Assembly: GCA_038087015.1 (NCBI GenBank)
Contig: JASBNA010000009.1
Span: 806,001 to 870,000, forward strand
From: Cerrena zonata
Taxonomy: Eukaryota; Basidiomycota; Agaricomycetes; Polyporales; Cerrenaceae
DNA: 64,000 bases
Direction: 5' to 3'
Shown: piece after piece, positions 10,211 to 19,815 of the stretch
Layout of the letters: the number at the start of each line of letters is the position of its first letter
Numbering within the stretch: position 1 is the stretch's first letter
Translations under genes and position numbers: made by a program
The notes under the pieces: model-generated
Seen by the model: only the letters and a program-made list of their open reading frames with translations
The model's database searches: none
What the model was told of the DNA's origin: nothing

Positions 10211-12832
10211 CTATTGTAGCATTGGTTCATGCAAGGACAGACCGTTAAACCCGCTATTACGAGAAGATGGGTATGGAAAGGTTTGAGTTCCTTCACTTCT
10301 CAGAAAGGGATGGCTAGGAGTGCGCAGATAGAAAAGTCTGATAGATCTCACAAAGTTTGGAGCGAAAACCGACGATAACATTGCAGAGTAGATGTAGAGT
10401 TGAAGGGAACATATCAAGGTACAGATGATGGAGTAGCAGATACAAGTCCAGGGATGCGAGCGAACACTAGATGCACAAAATACAAGGAAAGAAACACTAT
10501 GTACGAGGAACAAATCAGACAAAACACCAAATCCAGATAGATCAAGCGCAGAGGTTACCTTGCGTTTACGCTGAACGGGCGCCTCAGGCTCATCGACATC
10601 CATAGGGACAGGCGAAGCCACCCTCGGAGTAGCTTCTCCACTCGAGTCTATCCTATCTCTCCTCTCATCATCAATATGCCCCAACCTCTCACTAACCTCA
10701 TCCATCGTCAACCTCTCAGCGGGAACTCTCAACCAACTACTCTCCAACACATCCCACACCTCGTCCGTACACCAAACCGCATTATTCGCATTCTCCCCAT
10801 TCTCGCCCTCCACGGGCCTTGGCGGCCTCTGTCCCTCCTGAATAATCTTATGTATCACCTGTGCATCTCTCCTCAACGTCGGGAATGGCATACCCCCCGA
10901 GAGACATTCATACATCGTCATAGCGAAAGAATAAACGTCTGATGCGTGGTTTGGGAATTCGACTTCGCCTTCGATCACTTCGGGCGCGAGCCAGCGTGCG
11001 GAGCCGGCTTTTGTGAGAGTGGCTGAGGCGGATTGTTCGGTGACGTCTTCGACGACTTTGGCCATGCCGAAGTCGCAGATGAGGGCTTCTTGGTCTTCGG
11101 ATACGAGGATGTTGGACTGTGAATAATTAGGTTAGCGGGGGATAATGGGTAGAGTGGGTTGTACGGACGCATTTCACTAGAGAAGAGTATGGTTAGGAAT
11201 TTTTGGTAGAAGAGATGGAGGGATTATGCGTACAGTTTCCGTGGACGACCTTTCTCTCGTGAAGGTAGGCCAAACCTTTTGATGCGCCCGCGAGCTATGC
11301 AAAGTTAGAAACACTAGGGTGTTTAAAATCGATACAGTATATACCAAGTGAGTGCGATCCGCTGTAACAGGGTTCTTCGTTACGAAACTAGATACAAAAT
11401 TCAAAACGTGAATATCTGTACGTCTTTTAAATTGAACTATAAATAGAACATACTCGAGTATATTACCATTATCTTGCCAAGGCGAGACAATTTGTAAGAA
11501 ATTACCAATATTCGTCACTATTCCAAGGAATCGGAGGATGTTCGGGTGGTCGAGACCCGCCCACACTTTGACCTCTCTTTCGAAACGCTACAAGTTTGAT
11601 TTCAGCTAAGTCACTGAACCAGAAATCTGGAGGAAAACATACATACCTTCACGGCCTTGTTAGCGGTCGTCCGAACTTCCCGGAGCGCTTTCAAAGCAAC
11701 TTTCTGCTCTCCCATCCACTCTCCTATCCACACATCGCTATACGTCCCACCAGAAACCGGGATATCTCCCATCCGTGTTACCTCGCCGTTCAGATTCTGA
11801 ACTTGGGGAAGAACTCTTAGCCTCTTATAGAGCTCTCCTAAGGCATGTTGGAGTTCATTATACTCCTGACTGCGTTCTGGAGGATCTTGGGGCATAAATG
11901 TAATACGCGATGATTGGGAACTATTAGTTCCACGCCTTTGGTACTGTGGTTGGGGCGTTGGATCCTGTTCACGGAGCTGTCGAAGAACTTGTTGGCCCTG
12001 TTCCATGACGTGCCCGGCAATATGTTCACCATCTTGCTCCATTCGTTGGATACGGTCGAGTCCTTCGCTGGGTCTAGTTGCTACTAGATGCAATAGCTCA
12101 GCAATTGTAACTGATTGCTGTTCAACCAAGGCTCGTGTTCGGGCTCCATCGTCATGTATGGTCATCAAAGAGTTGAACTGGAAAGCGAAACGGAATGAGT
12201 ATGCTAATATTCGTTCTGGAGAAGAGAGATAACGAGATGTCATACGTTGAATTTGTTCATTTGCGTTTCTATTTCTAGTCTAGAAGCCTTTATCTGTTGA
12301 GAAATTTTGGAATCTTGCACTGTGAAGATGGCCTATCCTCAGAGATCGGATTACAGTATATATAGAGGAAATAACTGACAGAAAGCGGAGAAACGACCCA
12401 GCCGCGCCCATCGTTGCATGCGTCTGTTGATTCCCATGAGAACACTAGCAAAGGGTGCAATATATGTCAGGGAGTGAGAGATAATTGGACAACGCGAGGC
12501 GCACTTACTTCTCCATTTCGTCAACGTATATACGAAGATCGGACTCTGAGATCTTATGGCTTTGCTCCTCGAACAGTGCTAACATTTCCTGAGCCCGCTT
12601 CGACAACTGCCTGCATTCCTCCTACAGCCACCAGGAGACTTGGTTAGTGCATTGGTTGAATGACAAACGCTAGACAGAGACTGACTCGATGGACGACTAC
12701 CTTCTCGCATGAATCTTGAATACCTTGGAGTAGGGATGCAGCGCCCCCGATGTACGGCACGCCTAAATCGCCTGCAATATTTACAGCTCCCAATACAGGC
12801 TTGACGACCTGACGTGCTGCTGCCAGAGCCAT
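10211..12832 (-). CDS. MLKL-like protein: N-terminal four-helix (HeLo-type) domain plus pseudokinase
   Basis: Ten exons fit in frame: 12832-12701, 12621-12509, 12444-12380, 12319-12246, 12177-11647, 11587-11454, 11387-11345, 11294-11234, 11176-11169 and 11116-10211; 688 residues. Residues 1-150 (MALAAARQVVKPVLGAVNIA, then helical segments) resemble the fungal N-terminal domain related to MLKL and HeLo four-helix bundles. A Gln-rich helical linker follows (about 150-220). The kinase domain starts near 265: glycine loop GGTYSDVW, VALKAL with its Lys, HPNILRFLGIV, loop HGNLKCSNILVSED (catalytic Asp to Asn at about residue 384), DFGMAKV, ARWLAPEV. The tail has MDVDEPE and RKRK. In animals this layout belongs to the necroptosis executor MLKL. 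The last about 100 codons may be partly intron (possible donor after RKRK). Confidence 0.78.
11169..11176 (-). other. 8-base microexon encoding the catalytic-loop core
   Basis: TGAAATGC codes Leu-Lys-Cys between HGN and SNILV, with the same phases as the microexons in the two tandem paralogues. It is flanked by CTCTAG and a GTCCGT donor. Confidence 0.78.
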
Positions 12833-13281
12833 GGCGGGGCGGGGGATAGGCTGAGGGTATGCAGGGAAAGGGACGAATGCAATGCACACTGGCTTTGACT
12901 AGTAGAGGCTTTCTAGTAAGGACAAGTGGTACCGGAGACAGGCCGGTACTGCGTTGGGCGGTAGAAGACCGTACCTCATGTACACGCTTTCAAACGATAT
13001 CCCATCATCTGCTATTCCATCACGTCTGATCTGCAACTTTGTCGAATGTCGGTTTTCGTAATTTCTCGGCTTGATTTGTTAAGAACATATGCACTGTTGG
13101 AACATTGCAAGAAAGTGATATTAATGATATTAGTATGTGTGAAGAGATAGTTTCTGGCAACATGTACAGCCTGGGCGTCTATGTACGCGTCGTCGATCGT
13201 GTATGTAGTTGACCCCTGTCCTCATATTCCATCACATATTCACCGCCACCATCTACCTCATCCTCCGTACTTGTTTTGCAA
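12833..13281. other. Divergent promoter region (MLKL-like gene / ING gene)
   Basis: A 449-base region between two divergent start codons. An ACGCGT box lies at 13185-13190, close to the ING gene start. No further gene is seen. Confidence 0.5.
13185..13190. promoter_or_regulatory. MCB-like ACGCGT box upstream of the ING gene
   Basis: A palindromic ACGCGT sits about 92 bases before the ATG at 13282. In fungi this is the MluI cell-cycle box bound by MBF; a single short match is weak evidence. Confidence 0.3.
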
Positions 13282-14920
13282 ATGCCCCGCAAACCTCCCA
13301 AACGCCGTCGCTCCGTTGCCTTCCCTGACCAGGAGGATGCACAGGAAAGCATAGCTGAAGACTCCGGAGGTCCAGACAAGCCCATTGACATCACTGACAA
13401 TGCGGAGGACCAACCTGTTCCACCTCTGGAAGGCGAGGAGGAAACACCACTTGATGCTCCTGTAGTGTCCGAAAAGGAACTGGAGATCTGGGAGTCATTC
13501 CGAGAGGAACAATTCGAAGGTATGTAGTGTTATATCTTGTATACAACTATGCGCCTCAATGCATCTTTCTAGTCCTCGAGCAGCTGCCTCTCTCACTGCA
13601 TCGTGAATTTGCTTTGATTCTAGAACTTGATCAACAAGTCAGTGGTGCGTTCCTTTGTCTATTTGCTTGAATGTAACCGTAATAGTCTTTCAGATTACAA
13701 CAATGCTTTGCATACCGCGGCGAGGAAATATATCGCCAAGCGTCGAGCCATAGCTGCGAGGTATAGGAAAGAATCAGGGCAGTCAATGCAAACAGACTCT
13801 GACAAACAAGCACATGGATCCATAAACACTTCGGAGGATCAGCCACTCGCCTCTACTTCCACGCAACACCAAGCGGAATCCCAGAATACTACTGATGAAC
13901 CTATGTCTCAAGACCCACCTGAAGAGCCACCCGAAACCATTGCTGACTCATCTCAGCTAACATTCTCGACCGAAAGTCAAGAGTCTTCTCAACCCCAGCA
14001 TCAACTGACTCCGCCTCCACCTGAACCCGAAGAGGAACCACCAGAAACCAATCGCCAACTGCTTACCACCATAGCTCAAATGTCCGAAGGCATAGTTCGC
14101 GCCTCAAGCGAGAAAGTCAATGTAGCCAGGCACGCTTATGATCTCGTACGCTTCTCATCATTCTTCTCTTCAAATTCTTGCGAATCTCACGCACGTCAAT
14201 ATAGGTCGACAGGTACGTTCGAGATCTCGACCGTGCCATAAAGGAAGAAGAGACTTCGCTTTTGGTCGGTCTTCGACCTGGGACTCATCCGGCGTCGATC
14301 ATCCTTCCTGAGGTCGTCGTACCCTCTCTGAAAGCTCATCGTCGAATAACTTCTTCACCTGTTCCTGAGGATTTATCTCCGGGGCTCGTGCCGGGGTCTG
14401 ACCCACCTGACCAGGATGTGGTTATGGCGGACGAGACAACTGTGAATGTGAATGCGAATGCGAACGTTTCCACGAAACCGCCGTCGAAGAGGAAGAGCAG
14501 TCGGACGAGAGAGAGAAGGGATATTTCTGGTTCGACCTCGATTGGGAGGGATGATGATGCTCCACCGACGGCTGCGGTTACGAGGAAAGTGAGGTTAACG
14601 CTGAGACCACAGGATGATACTGAGGAAGAGAAGTGGTGTTTTTGTCATCAGGGGTCTTACGGGAATGTGAGTGTCTATTTTGAAGACGAGTGATCTTAGG
14701 AGGATTGACGTTGGCTCACAGATGATTGCTTGTGATAATAAAACATGCAAACTCGAATGGGTATGTTTTATCAATACTTTGTCTACTCTCCGTTCGCTAA
14801 TATGAAGATGTATAGTTTCATTTTGGTTGTGCAGGTCTCGCGGAAGACTACCAACCGAAAGGGAAATGGTATTGTCGTGATTGTGCACCCTTGATTCAGA
14901 AGAAAGGGAAAACACGATAG
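13282..14920 (+). CDS. ING-family PHD finger protein (histone acetyltransferase/deacetylase subunit)
   Basis: Six exons (13282-13519, 13624-13644, 13694-14145, 14205-14666, 14722-14760, 14816-14920) give 438 residues. An upstream in-frame TTG is ignored; ATG 13282 gives MPRKPPKRRRSV. The N-terminal ING region is split: ELDQQVSDYNNALHTAARKY early, then LLTTIAQMSEGIVRASSEKV and VDRYVRDLDRAIKEEE after a Pro/Glu-rich insert. The C-terminal PHD finger is complete: WCFCHQGSYGN, MIACDNKTCKLEWFHFGC, KWYCRDCAP (C4HC3). ING proteins read H3K4 methylation and guide NuA4, NuA3 or Rpd3 complexes in the nucleus. Which of Yng1, Yng2 or Pho23 this matches cannot be decided here. The second exon is only 21 bases. 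Confidence 0.93.
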
Positions 14921-15196
14921 ATTCTCGCCTCGGAACCACTTTCGTTTCAGTTCTTGATTATTTCTGCTATACTTTGTACGATAGTGATTATCCTTAATCG
15001 TTGGACAGTACTTGAAGCGTTATTGGTACTCGTTAATGCCTTTATGTGTACAATTTCTACTGTTGTAATTTGAAATTATTCCGTTTGCAAAAGTCATGTT
15101 TCCATATTAGGACAGGAGAGGAGATGAGCAAGCCCCGCCCGCCTTTTCTTTCTCGCTGCCAACTACAGAACACGGTTTGTGACCTTAGGACCCAGC

Positions 15197-17190
15197 ATGC
15201 ACGACGACGCGTTCGATGTTATACCGTACGAGGTAGAATCATTCACTTTACAGACCTGACCGTACGCTCAATGAATTATAGGATATCAAGGGTGATTGGA
15301 AGAAACTAGGATCGGGGTCGTTTGGCAATGTGTACAAAGGTATCTATTGAGGTATCCTCGGTTTAACCTCGATCTCACGTAGTATAGGTACATATCTCGG
15401 CATTGAGGTCGCGATCAAAGAGGTTCTTCCCTCGACGGAGTACGATGTCGCCAAGTATTTCGAACGAGAGTGGAGACTTATGAAGTAAGTCTCCATCTTT
15501 TTCCATAATATCCCGCTGCCTCACATCCCTCACTTACAGGGAGGCACGTCATCCTAATGTGGTTCAATACCTTGGTCTTTCCCGTGCACCTGCCCCAGAT
15601 GGCCGTATCTTCATCATCTCCGAGTTCATCGAGAACGGGAACCTACGCACATACATCTACGATCGTCAGAAACCTTTCCCCTGGCGTTTGCGAATTTCGT
15701 TTGCCACCGACATCGCTCGCGCTCTTGCGTACCTCCATGCGCGAAAATGCATACATCGAGATCTGAAAGGAGAAAACCTTCTGGTTACAGCCAACGGCCG
15801 TCTCAAGATCACTGATTTCGGTTTCGCCCGAATTGCTGCACGCAACGAGGAGGAGAGCAAACGGCTCACGTTCTGTGGGACCGATTCGTACATGTCTCCT
15901 GAAATCCTGCTCGGCCATGAATTTGATCTCCCCACCGATATCTTCTCGCTCGGTGTCATCTTATGTGAAATTGCTCCCGCAAATTGGCCAACGATAGTGT
16001 TTTCAGAAGGACTCCGCCGACGTTTGGGATCGATGCTGAGGAGGTTGAGAATCTCGCTAGTCCTGGGTGTCCCCCTGCGTTCGTCAAGTTGTGCTTGGAT
16101 TGTCTGGCCGAGGAACCGAGTCAACGTCCGACGACTCGTGAAATTCTGGACCGTCTTCGTGATATCGAGGCGGAGATTATTGCTCGCTCGCCTACTACCG
16201 ATGATATTCATGTTGGCAGTATACGATATCATTCTGGACCCGTCGACCTGGTGCTGGCCCTCGCATCCCAAGCTTTGGAATGAGCGGCGCGAAGGAATCT
16301 CATCGTGCGGAGGCACATGCCTCTGTGACTGAGGCGTCGGAAGAGGATTCGAGTGATGATGAGTTGACTCAGGCGGTCATGGGTTTGAAGCGTTTGGATT
16401 TGGAGAGCACTTGGAGCCACTCGAGCGGTGGTAAGCCGAATCTAGTCTCTCTTTGTATTTCAGTTTTATCTAATTTATTGCATATAGGTACTGCTGAAAG
16501 CACTCAGCCTCTAATTCACGGTAGCTCGGCATATTCCACGAGTGTCATACGGCCCTCTATAGAATCCAGTGCTCCCTTCGCTTTCTTCCATCCTTACCAT
16601 CCGGCCCGAATCCTCGTGTTTCTGATAACAATCACGATGCAACCCCTCCTCCCGCAGAAGGGACCCTAACGGCACACGAATCCGCAATATCCATCGACTC
16701 ATTCCACACGGCATCTTCATCTTCCATGCTTTCTATCGCCGGAGCAACTGAGGGTGGTTCAACCATTCGGTCTTCTTCTATTCCCCTTCTTCACCGATTC
16801 ACATTAATCAAACCCGGTGTTAAGCGAAGCAGCCTTGGGGGCAGTCAGAATGGGAGTAGGTCTCCGCCGCGGTATGCCGTCACCGAGTCCGCGTGGAATC
16901 CGTTGGAATTCTTGTTCAATGGGACTTCGCTGGGTGCGAAGTGTGATGTTTGCGTTAAGAGGCTGGGTTGGAAACCGATGTTGGAATGTGATGATTGTGG
17001 GTTGAGGTGCGTGTTTTTCTCGTTTCTGGTTATTTTTAGCTGAGCTCATGTTGGACTTGTGTTTTCGTTCAGAGCACATATTAAATGTGCCGAGGTTGCT
17101 CCTGCTGATTGTGGGTTGAGACCGGTCCGTCGTACGATTGGTTCTCCTGCCAAATCATCTCCTCTCACCAAGGCACGCAACAACGTCTGA
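15197..17190 (+). CDS. TKL-family protein kinase with C1-like zinc module; frame broken
   Basis: Exons 15197-15232, 15282-15339, 15388-15484, 15540-16430, 16488-17006 and 17073-17190. The kinase looks active: GSGSFGNVYKG, VAIKEV, HRDLKGENLLV, DFGFARI, YMSPEILL. The C-terminus carries a Cys/His module (AKCDVCVKRLGWKPMLECDD, then AHIKCAEVAPADC) like a C1 domain. This combination is known in basidiomycete TKL/LIMK-like kinases. The frame breaks three times, each as if one base were missing: near 15975 (GVILCEIA, then LANDSVFRR), near 16230 (before RRPGAGPRIPSFG) and near 16570-16600 (before PSGPNPRVSDNNHD). The protein sense resumes each time. Either the gene is decaying or the assembly has indel errors. 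It is unlike the nearby pseudokinases, whose frames are open but whose catalytic residues are lost. Confidence 0.75.
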
Positions 17191-17700
17191 TTCCCCCCAC
17201 CCTCTCGAATGATGATGACCATTTTACGACTGTTATGAATTGTTATGAGCATTGTATTGGGACGTTGTAGCTCTCTTTCTCCTTTTCTCTCCAACCTTCA
17301 ATGGACTTGTATTGCATCATTGTTCCTTACACGTTGAAACAATAAACTTGGACCTTACCATTTGAACAAAGTACTTAGTATACCTCGATTAACTGAATAA
17401 TAATATATATGTTTGCAGTATATCGTGCATGCTAGACCCGAGAGTTGCCTCAGCATAACAAGACGTTGAAGTGGTAGGGTTGATAGCAGTTTTTAGTGAA
17501 ACAATAATCAATCCCTGGTTAAGACGAAACATCTTTGTAGTAATGTCGGGTGTGTGGTACTAATACAACATACTTCCGTGGAATACAGGGTAACAGTAGC
17601 GTGTAATAGCGTTGTACATATATGACTATATGGATAATGTAAAATACGAAGGAACGAGAAAGCCAATAGTGAAGCAGTGAAGAAACGGGGAAAGGATGGA
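17191..17700. other. Intergenic region between convergent genes
   Basis: AT-rich 3' flanks of the TKL kinase gene and NUF2. Open frames here lack coding features; no gene seen. Confidence 0.5.
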
Positions 17701-19522
17701 CTATGTACTTGTCACTTGCATACCGAGTTTGTTGGCGAGCATTTCCATGTACACCTCTGCAGCACAATAGGAGTCAGTATACATGACATTTGGGAACCAA
17801 GAGAGTCTACGTACCAGTCGCATGTCTCAACGTCCAATACTCTGTAAGCAGTTCATTCAGCTCCCCTTGACTACGCTTCAAATGATCCGCCATCTAAAAC
17901 GCAACATTCATTGAGATGACTCGTTCAGATTAAGATAGTTGTAACTGAAGAATTACCTCGTGTTCGATCTCGTCAGCCTGCAACCGCATTTGCTCGACGT
18001 TTTTATCATTATCCTGTCGCTCAAGGGCCATTTTCTCGTAATCCTGCTTTAGCCTTTCGAGGGTTTGTTGACTGGCAGTTCGTTTGTCGGTTGCGTGTTT
18101 TTGGGCACGGGCCATTTTCTCTTCGGCTTTGGATAGTTGCATATGGGCTCGCTATGAGTATCAAATTGAAAAGCTTGGTATGAGATTGATAACGTTGGGT
18201 GAAAGAGAAAGATACGCACGTCTCGTTGGGATATAAGGTCATTGTAGTCTGCTGTCTTCTTACTGAGTTGGTCCTTGAAGTCCGAAAGCTCTTTCTTATG
18301 TTCTTCCAATGCACGAATCTCTTTCTCGATACTTCGCAAACCTTCCACACAAGACCGAACGTCCTATACCCAGATATCATTTCGTTAGTCAACCCACTCA
18401 TGGACTTTTGACACATATACACACGTACCTTTTCGATATTGAGCAATGCGTTAATCTTGGCTTGCAAGTCCCGAATCTTGGTTTCGTTCATCGCTACCGT
18501 CTTCTTATCTTCAGAAGCAGTAGAACCCATCGTGATGATGTTGCGCTTGATCCTGTCTGGAGATTGGACGATACGTGAACGTACGCGACCGATGTTGTCG
18601 GTGAGAGCATCCATTTCGGCGTGAATGGCTTCCTGTAATATTAATATTTTATGAGTTGGCTTGGTTGGGGATAAGGAGGGGTGGGATGCGTACTTTGCGT
18701 TGAATGTGTTTATTCTTTTCTTCTTTGAGGGCTTTGATGGTGGCGAGGAGATCCAGCTGTTTCTCTTTGCATGACATGAGATAGGCAGTGATTTGTTCGT
18801 TCTCTATGCGGTATTTTTCGCATGCAGGTTCGTCTTCAGCCATTTTAGCCCTAAAAACAGAAGGTTAGGTTAGATGAAATGTAACATAACACTCAGAGAT
18901 GCAAATGTGGACATACTTGATAGTTGTAAGTCTCTTTTCGGCTTCGGCACGTTTGTCAATCGTCCGTTCTCGTTCCTTCATTACAGAGGAAGACTGGTTC
19001 TTGAGACCGGTGATGAAGCTCTCGCATTGTTCGGAGAATTTGACAAGGTTGATGAAAGCGGAGAAAATGGAGCGAGTCCGGTCTGGTTCTGGAAAGGCAA
19101 GATCCTTTGCGGTGAAGTCGTTGATCTTGGCTGCACGAGCAAATCGTTGTCTATAGGGTATTATGAAGGCCGTATTAGCGGATAATGCAAGAGTACTCAC
19201 AGATGCATAAGCAGAATGTTCTGTGCCAACGCCGTATGGTATATATCCTGTCACACGGGTGTGTTAAGCGTTCCACGATCTTGTGGGCAGTAAAGAGGTT
19301 ACTTGCAATATAGTCCAGAGTGTTAACAGCGCTTTGAACGGGTCTTTGGAGTTCCAAGTCTGTGATTCCGGTTACTTGTTGGAGGCAAGCAGTGTAAATC
19401 TTGGTGACAAAGTCCGAGGATGGATGAACGACGCTTTGGGGACTGACTGAGAGCCCCCAGCCGGAGAATGCCTCGACGATTTCCGAGACGGACATGGAGG
19501 GAAACCAGTACTGTCCCGCCAT
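17701..19522 (-). CDS. NUF2: Kinetochore protein Nuf2
   Basis: Nine exons (19522-19307, 19247-19201, 19150-18917, 18850-18694, 18632-18429, 18363-18220, 18151-17957, 17893-17815, 17756-17701) give 443 residues, close to the family's usual length. The N-terminal calponin-homology-like domain starts MAGQYWFPSMSVSEIVEAF and includes DIYHTALAQNILLMHL and AFPEPDRTRSIFSAFINLVK, typical of Nuf2. The rest is coiled coil. Nuf2 pairs with Ndc80 in the outer kinetochore complex that binds microtubules. The first intron (19306-19248) only restores frame if a GC donor (gcaagt) is used. It shares a 293-base promoter with the RecQ gene. Confidence 0.93.
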
Positions 19523-19815
19523 GGTGAAGTTTGAAGCTGAAGCAGTCTTTCCAGTTCAAAGCAATACTAACTTTAAAGACAAGTTCAAGGTCAATGATCG
19601 CACTGCAGCCACAATCACACTACGCGACACGGTCACGTGCACGACGCGTTTATGGGCGCCTGCAAGCAACGGAAGCATTTGGGATTTGGGCTCTGGCTGC
19701 TGTTTCCTGCCAGTGATTGTCTGCTAACCTCTGCTTCAGTTCTGCTTCATTTCGTCACAAGTAACGCCCCGGTGTCTCTAACTAGCGACACCCTTGATGC
19801 TCAGCTATATGAAGG
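19523..19815. promoter_or_regulatory. Bidirectional promoter of NUF2 and RecQ helicase
   Basis: Between the divergent ATGs at 19522 (-) and 19816 (+). It contains an E-box CACGTG at 19634-19639 and an MCB-type ACGCGT at 19644-19649, plus a near match ACGCGA around 19622. These suggest cell-cycle control, which would suit both genes; this is inference from short motifs. Confidence 0.45.

Noticed and set aside
10676..10942. Plus-strand ORF opposite the MLKL-like kinase C-lobe
   Set aside because: It is an antisense shadow of a conserved kinase region (DVYSFAMTMYECLSGG).
15960..16010. Possible intron GTGAAA to TTTCAG explaining the first kinase frame break
   Set aside because: Removing it creates an immediate TAA at the junction, so it cannot be coding-competent.
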